From: Gnetum montanum
Lineage: Eukaryota; Streptophyta; Gnetopsida; Gnetales; Gnetaceae
Assembly: GCA_015680685.1 (NCBI GenBank)
Contig: MNCI01011145.1
Location: forward strand, 127,930-191,929
DNA: 64,000 nt
Direction of reading: 5' to 3'
The translations under genes were made by a program, and so were the position numbers. Below the pieces are notes generated by a model. It was not told the DNA's origin and did not search any database. It worked only from the letters and a program-made list of their open reading frames with translations. Of this stretch, positions 10,870 to 23,780 are shown one piece after another. How positions within the stretch are numbered: position 1 is the first letter of the stretch; each line of letters opens with the position of its first letter.

Positions 10870-13800
10870 GTTAGCATGGATGACCATCTCCTCCACAATT
10901 AAGTTAGAAGAAGGAGATCCAAAAAATAGAATGTGGTTGTCCATTCTTTGAGGCAGTAGTTGCACTGGCCTATCTTGGTTCTAGGAAAGGCTTTACTTGT
11001 CGAATGTTGACAACCTCCTTTTTAATTAGACATTTAGGCTTATAGATCAACATGGCCCCAAAGGAAAGTTTGATAAATTATATAAGGTTCCTCCCACAAT
11101 GTTTGGAATTTTTTCTTTTGGGTAACATGTGTGGGGTTCCAGTAAAGAACCTTATCTCCTACTTGATGTTTTACTTTCCTGATTCTAAGGTCATGACATT
11201 GCTTGCTGAATGCCTTATTCACCTCATTCAAGGATAGGGCCACTAATCAATTTTCATCTAACAAATTCAAGTTGATTATTCTTTTTTTCTGTGATAGACT
11301 TAGGTCAAGATTTAGATCACAGGTTGTTGAGAGTGTATGGAGCTTGGATTGAATTAGAAGCATTGGAAGTTTCCCATACACTAACTCATAGGGAGAATAG
11401 CCAATAGGAAGTTTCCAAGTTGAACGATAAACCCAGAGAGCATCATTAAGTTTTGTACTCTAGTCCTTCCTATATCTACTAATGGTCCATATTAGTATTT
11501 TTTGTGATCTCCCGATTGGTTACCTTTGCTTAATCATTGGCTTGGGGGTGGTAAGGTATTGTTAATTTATGTTCTACCACCAAGTGTTACATTAACTTTC
11601 TAAAAGTGGCACCTGTGAAGTAAGTTCCATTATCAAAAATTAGTGAATATGGCATCCCAAACCTATTCACAATATTTTGTTGTATAAATTTGGTAGTAGT
11701 GGATGATGTATAATCAGTAACGACTGTTGCTTTCACCCATTTTGTGTGGTGGCAACTACAATTATAATATATTCCTTTTTTGGACATGGATGTTATGGGA
11801 TCCATTAAGTCAACATCCCATATGTTGAAAGGCTCCAGTGGTTGAATCCACTATTGAGGACCTTCCATGCGATCAGTCATCTCCCCATCTTGTTGACAAT
11901 GTTTACAAGACTGGACGAACTAGTGGAAATCCCTAAAGATTGTAGGCCAACTGTATCCTACTATCAAGGTTTTTATGGCTATGTGTCTACCTTCATAGTG
12001 GCCTTCGTAAGGCCCTTTTTAAGCATCTTAGAGAATGCATAGTTGATCTTCGTCAAGGACACACCAGTGGATTAGTTCATTATCACACACCTTTTAAAGG
12101 TGTCCATTGATTTCCATGAAGTATTTGGCCCAATGAAGAAATTTTTGCTTCTTCCTAAAATCCAACTCTTGTGACATCTCCTAAGTGAGAAGATATGTGA
12201 GGATGCCATTATACCATGTTTTTTTTCAGGGGTTTGTTTCCTTATTTCTCCTATAAAAAGTAGTTCATCTAGAAACTGATCAGAGAGTGGGCTCTCCTCC
12301 TCTTTATTATCACATCTTAAGCAAGAGGGATGGTCAGTGACCACATTCTTAGTTCCTTTTTGATCTACCATCGTAATATCAAGCTCCCACAAGATCACAA
12401 GCCACCATATGACATGAGGGCTCACCATTTACTTCTTCATGAGGAAGAAAATTGCACTATGATCTATATGCAAAAATACTCTGTAACCAAGCCCATAGTG
12501 CCTAAACTTTTCCATAGCATACACCACTACCATTACCTCTTTTTCCATGGTGGTGTAATTAAACTATGCTCCAACAATGTTTTAGCTTGTGTAGTGGATG
12601 CAATATGAATGTTTCTTATCATCAATCTATGTGAGCACTACTCCCAAGTCATAGTTAGATGCATTTGTCATGATGTGGAAGGGTCTAAACTAGTCTAGTG
12701 CTCATAGGATTGGTGTTTCTACAAGTTTCTCCTTTAATTATTGGAATGCATGTTCACATTCCTTGGTCCAAATAAAAGGTGCATCTTTCTTTGTAAGCTC
12801 TACCAATGGCTTTGCGATCTTAGAGATATTCTCTATGAATTGCCGGTAGTAGCCAGTATGTCCAAGGAATGACCAAACATCTTTAACAGTCTCTGGTTGA
12901 CGTTTTATTTCTTGGGTGACCCTTATCTTTTTTGGGTCTACCTCAATCCCTTTCTATGAAATTTCATGCCTAAGCACAATGCCTTCTTGGACCATTAGAT
13001 GGCTCTTTTGCCAGTTGAGTCATAGGTTTTTCTCTATACATCTCTTCAATACTTGCTCAAGTTAGTCCAAGGCTTGCTCAAGGTAGCTCCATAGGTGGAA
13101 AAGTTCTCCATGAATGCTACAACACCACTATCGATCTATTATTGAAAGATACTAAAGACCAAGCATTGAAATGTTATAGGGACATTACACAGACCGAATG
13201 GCATCTTATAATATGCAAAATTATCCCAAGGACTTGTGAATGTTGTCTTGGCTTGATCTTCTGGTGCTATTTGGATTTGGTTATAGCCACTATAATTGTC
13301 CAAGAAGCCACAATAACAATGCCTGAATATGGTATCTAACACTTGATCCACAAATGGCAAAGGAAAGTGATCTTTAAATGTTGCCATATTCAATAGCCTG
13401 AACTCAATGTAGACCTACCATTTGCCATCCTTCTTTGATACAATTACGAGTGGACTAACCCACTCACTATTCACAATTGGATAGATGAACCCCATCTTGA
13501 GGAGTTTCTCTATTTCTTCTTTGATGATTTGCTTCAATTTGGGATTCAACCACCTCTGTAGCTACCTTCTAGGATTCATGGGTGGGTTGATGCATATGCA
13601 ATGCTGGCATATCCTTGGATTAATTCCTGTTAACTCTGGATATGACCAAGCAAAGGTTGTTGACCATTTGTTCAGTACTTTCAACAACTTTTCTTTTTTT
13701 TCAGAAGTAAGTTTGGCATTAATTATGATCAGTTTACCATTCTTTAAAAATGCATACTCCATACCAACCAATAAAGCTTTTAGCTCTAAGGGCTCCCACT

Positions 13801-14650
13801 TGAAGTGATTAGGGATTTCCAACCCTCCCCAACAAGTATCATCATCTTCATCAGAGAGTTGGGAATGAACTTATTCAATTTTATCCATGCCTTCAACATA
13901 TGCACATGTTAGGCTCTCAGTTAGCTCCATGCATATTGTGCTACTATTTGAATCAACTATCAGCCACTAGGTGCCCTCCTACTTTGTGGCTACTGCATAT
14001 AGACACCTTTGAATGTTAATTTCTTGTGCATACTAATTACATGCCTTAATGTATGTACTCTTGATTGACCAAATATTTTGCATGAAATTGTACCTGTTAT
14101 CACTATACATAATGTATGGAATATGCTTCTTCTCAATTTTTCCTAGCTCATTTTCCTTAGATATTTCTAAAGATAGGTCCCTTATGCCCATTCTTGCATT
14201 GATAGTGCTTAATCAAGCCGTTCCCATAATGATGGAAAAGTCACTTTTGCAGTTGTCCACCTTGATCACCAGAAAATTAGTAGGATAGGACCACCCACAA
14301 ACTATGGTCACAATGTCCTCTACTAATCCCAGAGGGACAATAATTGACTAATCTACTAATTCTAGACAAATGTTGCTCTTCTTAAGAGGTGGTAGGTTCC
14401 AAGCCTTGTGCATGTCATGATAGATGAAATTAACTCCAAAACCAAAGTTAAGAAGAGCCTTGCATGGCTCATGTCCAATGATCTGTACATAAATGAGTGG
14501 ACTTCCAAGATTAGATCTTTTTGTAGGAAGATTGCCAACCTGATCCAATCAGAAATAGCATGAGTTAGCATCACAGTGAAGATCCTAGGTAGAACTTGGT
14601 TTGAAGGGCACTTGAAGATGTTTGATGCAAAGGATGAGGGTGATGGCAAT
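10870..14650 (-). pseudogene. pol of element D (PR-RT-RNase H-IN), degenerate
   Basis: Protease lies at 14348-14548, where the active-site segment reads LLNFGFGVNFI (family form LLDxG, so the Asp is now Asn). A conserved pre-RT segment is at 13562-13822. RT is at 13139-13393 (FLDNYSGYNQIQIAPEDQ, MPFGLCN). The catalytic box is FMENF at 13101-13115 where FMDDF is expected. RNase H and the connection to integrase are near 12072-12428. The integrase core at 11587-11805 keeps FDNGTYF. The integrase C-terminal segment at 11040-11243 includes KVLYWNP and a GPYII-like motif (EEPYII). The frame is broken many times; this enzyme set is dead. Confidence 0.85.
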
Positions 14651-17003
14651 GTAGGGCGATTAGCCAGAGTAGGTTGTGAGGGCTAAAGAGGATACTGCGT
14701 TGGAAGAAAGGTCCTTTTCTTGATCGATTTTCTAGACCACTTGGCTAAAAATGGGTTGTGAGCCTACAACCCTCATAGCCTTTCATTTTTGTAGCTATGG
14801 AGGAATCTCACTTACACAAATGGAGCAAGAGGTAACTGGGTTGAAGGTGGAGATGTATGTGTAGAGGGATGCAAAGGATGATATGGATATAGATATGGAT
14901 TTTTTCCTTGAGTAGATGATAAATGTGTTTAGTGGTACTTTGGAGGGTAATATTGATGCTGAAATGATGCATGACTTACAAAACCTCTAGAGGAGATGAG
15001 CTACTGAACATAGTACTTGTATGAATTTGGTTGTCTATAAGGGTACTGCTACCTTGGTAGTGCCATTTCCCACAATTTTGGTTGGTTCAGTATTGTTTAT
15101 AAGGTTATGGAGGAGTTCCACTTGCGTAGTAAGCTTGTTGCTGTTAGTGAAACTGCCTTGGATTACCTTGAGGGTAAGGCAATTGTTTTGGAGCTTTCCT
15201 ATGTGCTAGGCAAGGATTCAATGTGTACACTCCACACTCTTGTAAGTGTGACACCACAAGGCAACATCCCTTTGGATGTTCGTATTGACAGATCTCACAT
15301 TCCGTCTCATCCTCAAAGTCAAACTCCACCTCCTTGGTAGGCACATTCAGCTTCTTTTTGCCTCCTATGATTATGATCACTATTTTGCTCTTTGGATTCT
15401 TCAACAACCTTTAAAGTGGTTTAAAAATTTCCATCCAAAGAGTTCTGTAACTTGTCAACCTTAGCCAAAATATCATAAATGGATTTTTGGATAGGTAAGG
15501 TCTTTCTGTTCCCCACTTCATCAAGTGGTGACTCCTCCTTGTCACAAAATTGGGACTCTTATTTTCTGATGGAAGGGTCCCTATTATATTCTTCAACACT
15601 TTTCCTTTTTTGTAGCTCACCTTCCTCTTTTGCTACCTACTCAATTAGCATTTGGATCTGATGAGCTCTCAATGTAGACAATCTTTCTTGGGCATACATT
15701 CCAAGGGTTCTTCTTGTTTCTACTCTAACTCCATCTATGGTGTGGTGAAGTTGTTCCCTCTAAGAATAACCATGGTCAAGGCATCAGTGTAAGAGTGAAT
15801 AATATTGGCCCATTGTAGCATCCAAGCATTCATGTGTTCCTGGTTTCCAACCTTCGATTTTCCTTCTCAAATTAGACACTCTGGAGTATGTATGATATTT
15901 TTCATTAAATAGCTCCAACATGTTACTCCATCTGCAAATAGATTTCAGCTCTAAGGACCAGTACCAACTTTCAAATTCTTTGATGAGTGTCCTTGGGAAA
16001 AGCTTGAGTTTCTACCACTCATTTTCTATGTTCTGTAAGATGAATGCATAATGAAAATATTGTAGATGTTTCTATGGATCAAAGTTGTATTCCCCTCAAA
16101 TCTTAGGATATTATTCATATCTAGGCACTTGATCTAACTATCCTTCATATGCCTTGTTGGGATTTTCACTACCTCTACCATATTGAGCATACTTCAAGTC
16201 ACCAATAAAGGTTCATCATCATCACTACATCAATGATGCCAATGATGGTTCTGGCCATCCCTTTTATTCTGGTGGCCTTCACATTCATTGTTATCTCACT
16301 GATCACCTTCATCATGATTGTTTCGATGGTGACTTTCATGAGAACTATTGGATGAAGAGGAATGTTTGGAATCGGATTAAGAGGATGAAGAGAAAGGTAG
16401 AACACCACTTCCACTACAATATCCACCACCACTCTTATGCTTATTATGATTAACATCCTTAGATCCCTTGCTTTGTGATGCTTGCCTAAGTCCCTACCTT
16501 GGCTGTCACTTCTTTTTTAACCTATTTTATGGATAGTGGATTGCAGGTTCAGGTTCACACCCTCACCATCTATAACAAGGGGTGGAGAATCTTCATGTTG
16601 AAAACCTTCCAAGGGAGGATCCTCATTGTCATCTTGATCTAGTAGGAACAAAGGGTTAGTGAAATGTTTCCCCTTCATAGCATCGTGAAGCTTCTCTTAA
16701 CATTTATCTTGTTTGTGTTGTGTTTCAGTTGAATAGTAGTTTTGAGTGTCATCCATCCACAATGTATTCTTTATAAAGATCTACTATGCCTAGCTTCTTG
16801 AGGGTTTTGAATAACATCCCAGGCATAGATCTATTGGGGGAGAAGATAATGTTACCCTCCATATCATGCCATTGTAGCTATTCATCCTAATGTAGGATGA
16901 AGGTGAAGTTTGGCACAAACTCATCTGGATGAGTGTATATCACCTTGCATTCTTGTGGGGCCAATGGTTTGATAACTTCATGCTTGTGAGAAAAGGAATA
17001 CAT
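14651..17003 (-). pseudogene. gag of element D, degenerate
   Basis: The start is the minus-strand ATG at 17003, where the peptide begins MYSFSHKHEVIK. Gag would form the particle that packages element RNA. Aligned with element C the order is N-terminal region, a Ser/His/Asp/Arg-rich charged stretch (about 16200-16450), then the capsid-like core (about 15790-16190), which is badly decayed. The zinc knuckle CEICQYEHPKGCC lies within 15144-15407 and is followed by a Pro/Gln-rich tail. Many stops fall at expected Gln or Arg codons. Gag and pol were probably one reading frame; the boundary given is approximate. Confidence 0.75.
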
Positions 17004-17134
17004 TTTGAAAAATAAAATAAAATTATCAGTGTACTTTTATAATTTTATATATATTGGAAATGATATTGACCTTTAGGTTTGTACAACGATATTAATGGTA
17101 TTCACTTAAACCTAAATAGCACACATTCCACAAA

Positions 17135-17157
17135 CAAATCCCTAGCAATGGCACTAA
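17135..17157 (-). other. Primer binding site of element D
   Basis: Directly inside the LTR, the minus strand reads TAGTGCCATTGCTAGGGAT, which resembles the TGGCGCCGTTGCCGGGGAT consensus that Athila/Tat elements use to pair with the 3' end of tRNA-Asp. The position next to the LTR terminus supports the call. Confidence 0.75.
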
Positions 17158-18110
17158 TGATGAGTGACAAGGTACCCCTATGTCCAACCATACAAATCAC
17201 AAAGCGTTCATGTGCAATCCAATCAAATTCCATGGAATTTATTGTTTCTGGTGCACTAGTCCTTTAGGAAGTGAGTCTAGCCTTAAGGTTAATCATTGTC
17301 TTCCCAATTACACTTGTGATGTTCATTGGTATGGTTAACTGTAACTGAGGCATCCAATTTTTGTCATTTTGTGTTTTATAGTTTGGTGCTCAAAATGTGG
17401 ATAAAAGAAATTTAATTAACTAAACTAAATTAACTAATTAACTAGCATCTAACTAATCCTACCATAAGCATTTGATTCCACTTTATGTACACATCCTAAA
17501 CCCACATATCCACTGTTGGGTGACAAAGTGCTATGCTATTGGGCATACCAAGTGATAACGCTGCTAGGATTACCAAGTGATAACGCTACTGGGATTACCA
17601 AGCAAATACCTGTTACACTCGAAGTGATCGTACTTATGTGTGTAATCTATCTTGCTTAATTACCTCATTAACATAATAACTAGAAAATATTTAATAACTA
17701 ATTGAAAGCATTTAATAAATAACTAGAAATAGTAAATGCATAAATAAAATAGCTAATCTATCCAAAGTGCTGCAAGGTTTATCAAAAAGCTCATCTTTAT
17801 TACCGCACACACTATCATGCTTAGGTACAACAATGCTCAAATAAAGATCTGTACACTCCTACTGCAGTTACTTAGGGAAAAATTCTAACTCTCAAATGCA
17901 AAAAACTACAAGAGCTCCACTGCAACTGCAATTTCTCATTGCCATAAAAGTGGTACAAGCATGTATTTATAGCTAGAAAACAACATTGCATCGACGAGGT
18001 CTCATCAATGCATGGTAAGATGCATCAATAGGGCCTCGTCGATCAGGCCTAGTTGATGAGGTTGTGTTGATTAGGCCTCGTCGATGTAGCTAATTGAACA
18101 CAACTCATCA
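17158..18110 (-). repeat. 5' LTR of element D
   Basis: On the minus strand it starts TGATGAGTTGTG at 18110 and ends in the family terminus that reads TGATGAGTGACAAGG on the plus strand at 17158. It is about 953 bp. U3 holds an array around GGCCTCGTCGAT/GATGAGG (17989-18090) and a TATA box (TATAAATAC, minus, around 17963-17971). R-like AATAAAGA signals lie near 17800-17850. Unlike the other LTRs here it contains no GATATC palindromes. Immediately internal is the primer site. The flank at 18111 reads AATGG; the matching duplication would lie outside the window. Confidence 0.85.
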
Positions 18111-19551
18111 AATGGATATTACAAAATACATTTATTATAATTACTCTAAATAATGGTACTCAAAGTTGAAATTAGTTTCATTGAAATTTTTTAAACAAAA
18201 CTAATTTTTCTTTCTTCAAATTTTCTCAAGCATATTTAATTTCTCTAGCATTTCCCTATGGGAAATTCTATATTACCTCCAACTTCAATTAATGTTAAAA
18301 TTTTTGCTTCTTTTATTAATGTAGAAATTTTTGTTGATTCTCAAAATATAGATTTATAAGCTAACAAGGAAAAATGATAATACCTTCCTCTAGTGATGTT
18401 GATGCAACTAAGAGACCTGATTTTCTTCTTCCTAATGATGCATATGAGTTGTTGGTTGCTAATCTTTCATTACACCATGTGTTCATTCAAATTTTGGATT
18501 ACTTACCTCATAATCAAAGGTTTGTTTAGCATACCAGGTATTATTCTGATTTTTTTCTATTTTTTGAATTATGAAATATAATATTCATATCCTTTATGCT
18601 AAATACTATTCTCATTTTTTTATATTTGTTGAGTTAGGCAATGCTTTAGTGGTGAAACATTCTCTAGATATAGGGTACCTTATACACAAGCATGCAATGT
18701 TAATCATTCAAAAGTGGGCTCTAAATTTTAATGTTCAATATAAATATATGATAAATTTCCATGTTTTATCAAGTTATATAATCTTCCATTGATTTTTAGC
18801 CTTCTCGATCCCATTAAGCATATGAGCCTATTTCTACAACTTTTGTTTTTCATATACGTTCTTTTATTAAAATAAAAATTCTCAATTGTAAAAAGGATTT
18901 GGTATTACAAACAAGAAAAATGACTTATATTTAGTCAATTATATATTATAATCTTCCTAATTATTGCAACTTTTACCATTATGAAAATTATATATTTAAT
19001 GCTTATTCTTTTTTTCTTAACAGAAAATATTATGAAGAAAAGAAAAAATATGTTGAACTAAAGATAGAAAAAAATAATATAAAGTTGAAGATATGATAAA
19101 TAAAATTAATGTTAACATTAAAAATGATCAAATGAAAATAAAGAACCTAGAGAAGACAAAAGCTCCTACGTGTTTTTTGCTAGTACTAGAAAAGTATAAA
19201 GTAGCCGAGATAAATAGATCGTAAGGCAATTTTTTCCTTGTCTAACAAAAAATACTATTAACTTAAATATTAAAACTAGTATCGATAAGAAGATTATATT
19301 TGATGATAAAGATTGTCAATGTAAGAACACTAACAAGTGATAAGATGAAGATCTTTTACCGATGGTACCACTTTTTTTTGCTTTGAAACAAATACTAGTA
19401 TTAAGCTAGATCTCTATATCTTGAATCCTTTTGCTATTTTAAGTTTGAGCATGAATTTTCAATACTAATGTAAACTTTTCTAGAATTGAAACCTTCCTCC
19501 TTGCTAACAATTAATTTTTTTCACTTATTTTTACAAAGTATCAATTATAAG
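18111..19551. other. Unassigned AT-rich sequence
   Basis: Nothing recognisable. A stretch near 18376-18530 could encode DFLLPNDAYELLVANLS, but it meets stops and I know no family for it. It lies between the 5' LTR of D and the Copia-like LTR, and may be host DNA or an older element. Confidence 0.4.
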
Positions 19552-19871
19552 TGTTGATTTTAGTATGCACTTTGAAAACTCTTACTCCATTCATTCCAAA
19601 TGCACATATTGTACTTTAGAAGCAAAACAAAGAAATGAATTTTATAATCCCAAATGCAATGTAATAGAAGGCCATATCTACACATGGAAATATAGTAAAA
19701 TCTCATAGTCAAATTTCAAATCTCAAGAGAAGATAAAGATTAAATGTAGTCATTCTATAAAATAGGGACTAAATCCATGTAATTTATATTTAAATTATCA
19801 TACCGCATAAGATAAGATACGAAATTCTATTGGTTTAACTTTTATTAAAATATTTATGGGTAGATGTAATT
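19552..19871 (+). repeat. LTR-like repeat, left copy, of the Copia-type element
   Basis: It starts TGTTGATTTTAGTATGCAC and is about 80% similar over 320 bp to 30637-30967. Its first part would encode YSIHSKCTYC, matched by YSPHSKCPYC in the other copy, which is odd for an LTR. The true LTR may extend further right. Confidence 0.5.
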
Positions 19872-20781
19872 AAAGAATAACCCTAATCTCTCATGTCTCT
19901 TAAATTTTTAGTCCAATTTTTCCTAAAATAGACTTGTCCCTTAATTAGTTATAATGACCCCATCAAATGCCTTTAAATACATAGACATATTATGTTGTAT
20001 TTTGAATTATGGAACAAGAACATTCATTTGACTACAAAATTTTTCTCCATATTCATCAAATTTATTAATTATTCATCATTTATTCATTAATTCATACTTC
20101 ATCACATTCACCAATTCGTCAAGATTTCATACATCATTACCATTTATTGCACTTCAAGAAATTGAACAATCACAGTTGGAGCCACTTTTATGTAACAAAT
20201 TTCAACTATCAAATCAACTCAAATTAGTTGCAATTATGCAAGCAAGTAGATTGTTTAAAAGACTTTGTAGCAAGTGTTTGCTCACTCCATAAATCTCTTA
20301 GATTATAGAGATATTTATATTGCAAACCACCAATTTATATTTTGGATGCTAAAAAGATTTATTTAAGACCTCCTTTTTATGCTAGATTTGAATCATCAAA
20401 TAAAATGCAATTGATCTTAAATTTTACAAACTTATAGATTACAGAACAAGCTTTCCAACATGCCTAAGATTAGCTTAAAAATTATCTAAATCATGAAGAT
20501 ATTGCAACTATTCAACGAGGAAAAAAATTAGTTTTACTTAGTTGGGCTACTCACATCAATAGATTAGGTTGTCAAAATTTTGCAAAATAAAATAATTTTT
20601 CAAATCTTCTTACATTTAAAAAATCAACAATTAGTATTACAGTTAAGGATGAAGCCATGGGAGATACATGTAAGGATTTTCTATCATGTTTAATAATTTA
20701 TGATGATACTAAAAATTTTAAATTATGATAGTAATTAACATAAGGACTATTATATCACTATGATGTTTGGAGTATTATGGA
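19872..20781 (+). pseudogene. 5' region of the Copia-type element, gag start
   Basis: AT-rich leader, then decayed coding sequence. Only the last part is recognisable: TATCACTATGATGTTTGGAG just before element A encodes YHYDVWS and continues at 29472 as the Copia gag. The stretch 20340-20640 has a fairly open frame (LVLLSWATHINRLG), which I do not recognise. Confidence 0.45.
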
Positions 20782-21645
20782 TGATGGGACGTGATATCGC
20801 ATGGGCCGCGATATCACGTACACAATATCGCGTCCGTCACGATATCGCATCTCCCGTGAGATCGCATCTTCCCTGCGATATTATGTACACAATATCGCAG
20901 TTCGTCGAAATGTCTATAAATAAGAAGTGGCTCTCCCTTATTTGGATAGTTAGTTTAGTTCCTTAGTGAAACTCTAGTAGTTTGACCACTCCAGAGATAG
21001 AATTATTTTCCCATGTCTACCCGCAATGTGGTGAATGTAATTGTATGGCATCTTTTATTCGAGTGCGACGTACTTGGACACGCACATGATCAGAAATAAA
21101 GATCGAGATTACTTCATCATTACAGCATTCACTTTGTTAATTTTATTTATTTAATTGTAATTTAATGCTTTCTTAGTTAATCTCTCTCACCCTTAAACTC
21201 CTAGAAATGTAGAATGAGTACGACTTGATTACGAGCATTTAAGTGTGACTACTTGGTAACCCAGTGGCATACCTAGGACCTGTGCTTGGTAATCCCAGTG
21301 GTAGTCATGCACGAAGTCCAATATGTCTATGGATAATCAAGGAATGGATGCTCATCACACTTAGACTAGATTAGATTCTCTTACCCTTCCTCTCCTAGCT
21401 TAGCTTAGTTAATATTATTTTCCATTGCCTTCAGGAGTAGCAGTAGATTAGAAACCTTCATACACCTCACTCTGGACTAAACCATATGTGATAACCTAAT
21501 ACTAGTCTAGGTGGGAAGACAGTGAACTGTGACCTAAGGCTAACTGTCTAGGTGCTACAACTAGTCCATCTGCGGAGTTCAACTGGATCGAGTGTAAACA
21601 CTCATATTCGTATGGTTTAGTGTAGGGGTACTTCGCCACTCATCA
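20782..21645 (+). repeat. 5' LTR of element A
   Basis: 864 bp, TGATGGGACGTG to CACTCATCA. U3 opens with an array of GATATC-type half-palindromes (20789-20905, including CGCGATATCACG and CACGATATCGC). Then come TATAAATAAG (20915-20924) and an R-like AATAAAG (21095-21101). Compared with its partner it has about 85 bp more, all in the palindromic array. Confidence 0.93.
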
Positions 21646-21668
21646 TAGGTTCCGCTGCCAGGGATGGT
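21646..21668 (+). other. Primer binding site of element A
   Basis: TTCCGCTGCCAGGGATGG just inside the LTR, a diverged form of the tRNA-Asp-type site seen in E, C and D. Confidence 0.7.
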
Positions 21669-21790
21669 GCTAGTTATCTAGATTAGTTATATCATACAAG
21701 GTCGCTGTAAAGGAATTAAAGATATATCTTTTAGAGAAAAATAATAATTATAAAAATTCATACATAAATTCACACAAAAATTTCACAATC

Positions 21791-23780
21791 ATGTCTTTCC
21801 TACAAGATGATCATAATGCCACACTTAGTGAGGAAGTTCATTGGAGAACCAACGAAGTATATGATGACGAAGATTGGAGTATACAACCTGAAGTGGGGGT
21901 TTCTTATAAACATGAACAAAAGCAACATCATCTCAACACACAAAGACATAACATGCAAGATGACGATGAACCCCTACTGGCCACTACAAGTTTCAAGCAA
22001 ATACAATAGGTTGTTCGAATCTCCCGTAGGCATCGTAAAGAGAGCCATCTACGTAGGCTCGATTTAAACAATTTTCCCAAATTTTCTAGAGGCTATGACT
22101 TAGATCCACAACAACATTTGCAAGTCTTCTATGATGCCTACACATGGAATAACATTGATAATGGGTGGTAAAAACTTAAGCTCTTCCCTATGACACTCGT
22201 TGACCAAGCAAAAGTATGGTATAGATCGTTAAAACCAAATTCAATCCAACGTTGTTCAATAATGGTAGAAGTCTTTAATAAAAAATATCAAACCTACGCA
22301 AGAGTGTCAGCCTTGAGGAAACAAATCCAAGGATGGAAACAAGCACAACATGAACCCTTGGACATGGCCTTAGAGAGATATTATGCACTGTTAAACAATT
22401 GTCCAGGCCATGGGTTTTCGGAGGAAAGGCTAATGTACCATATCATTGATGGGCTACGTAATGAAATAAGAGAGATCTTAGGAATATATGCCCAAGGTCA
22501 ACTATATGAACTACGAACACATCAAATCCAAGAGCTTATTAAGTAGGTAGCAAAACAAGAAGGAGATATGGCTAGATGGGAGAATGTTTAAAAACATCAA
22601 CGGGACCAAAATCTCAACTTAACCAAGGTCCACAATCATAAAAAGGAGAAATCAACCAATCTCAAGGTGGAAATATCTTCTTTGCCAATACAACAATCAT
22701 TAGAAGAAGTCAAGGTAAAGATTAACAAGATGTTGGAATGGACGTATCAAAAGTGTGGAGAATTTATCAACATCATTGGAGATAAAGTTTTGACAACCCA
22801 AGAAGTAGGATGAAATAGTAGACAATCGGAAAGAAGGAATAAGGAAAACAAGAGCTCAACTGCTAATCATATGTATGAATGCAACATATGCCTGTATGAT
22901 CACCCCAAGGGCCAATGCCCAATATTTTTACATTTACAAGAGCATTGGGGAAACACATTACATCCAAAGTTCATACAGAGATACTGTGTTCGATCATAGT
23001 GGCAACAATCCCAATCGTGGGGGAGACCACCCTTAAACTGGAGACACCCTTCATATCATCCGAAATTCAAATGCTTATCATGTTCAACATCCTATTTCTT
23101 TGACTGGGCCAATGCACTTTATCTCACCATAGTACCATTCTCCTCAATACTATCAACCCATGCCTCCAACACAACCACCACCTTGTGCACCTTACACCGC
23201 TCCTCCTAACTTTCAACATTCTCAATTTTTCCCTCCTTCTACAGTGCCACCAACTATTCCTAAGGTGCCTGCACCATAGCAACAACCCACGAATGTTACT
23301 TATGCTTCTGTTTCCAACAGCAGTGAAAAGCCTCCTCAACATCAAAAGTGTCCTTTCTTTAAACACATCCATAAGAAGGGACAACACAATTTTGAGGCCA
23401 CTGCATCTTCCAACTCAGCACAAGTCCCACACTGTGGTGCACCCTTACCTTTGAACCCAATGCCTCATGTAACTTCATGAGGGCCACCAACTCACACTCC
23501 AACAATCATACGGCCCAATGAACACAAACATGGAGAGTGACATCCCAATCCTTGCATACCATCTAACGGTCACAAACATCATAGTGGGTTAACTCGTTAT
23601 CCCAGAACTACATCATACAAAGTGCCCCACTATGCTCATTATAATCAAGTGTGTGAACCCCAAGGGGATAAGCATGACCATGTCCCAATACTTCCAACAT
23701 GTAAGGATCCTCATTTTCCATTTATTAATCCTTGCCATCCTCAACTGATTAGTTATGGGGGATACCCCCCATTTTACTAA
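21791..23780 (+). pseudogene. gag of element A
   Basis: It starts at ATG 21791 (MSFLQDDHNATLSEEVHW) and ends at TAA 23778-23780 after YGGYPPFY. It would build the particle. The N-terminal acidic region is followed by the capsid-like core: GYDLDPQQHLQVFYDAY, LKLFPMTLVDQAKVWY, then at 22190-22546 a well kept stretch with LRKQIQGWKQ, LDMALERYYALL and IIDGLRNEIREILGIYAQGQ. The knuckle CNICLYDHPKGQC (C-x2-C-x3-H-x4-C) is near 22879-22917, and a Pro/Gln-rich tail follows. Stops occur, for example at 22007 and 22544, mostly at Gln-like positions. Best preserved gag in the window. Confidence 0.85.

Larger units (their letters stand above)
1..18110 (-). mobile_element. Element D: Ty3/gypsy (Athila/Tat-like) retrotransposon with accessory ORF2
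   Basis: Read on the minus strand, the order is 5' LTR, tRNA-Asp-like primer site, gag, pol (protease, RT, RNase H, integrase), noncoding linker, internal promoter-like block P2 and accessory ORF2. Its 3' LTR must lie left of base 1. It is the only element in the window that shows both pol and ORF2, so it best represents the parent layout. Element E (1065-7323) sits inside its ORF2. The RT (fingers and palm at 13139-13393), the MDDF-type box degraded to FMENF and the primer site place it in the Athila/Tat branch by general family knowledge. It is full of stops and cannot be active. Confidence 0.85.

Noticed and set aside
18393-18792. Small membrane-protein genes
   Set aside because: The Phe/Ile/Leu-rich peptides come from AT-rich sequence, with no start context or homologue I can name.
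20782-20910. Prokaryote-style operator arrays or a replication origin
   Set aside because: The GATATC arrays are tied to LTR U3 regions and TATA boxes of plant retroelements.
23124-23387. Minus-strand Arg/Leu-rich open frame
   Set aside because: It is antisense to the Pro-rich tail of gag in element A and results from codon composition.
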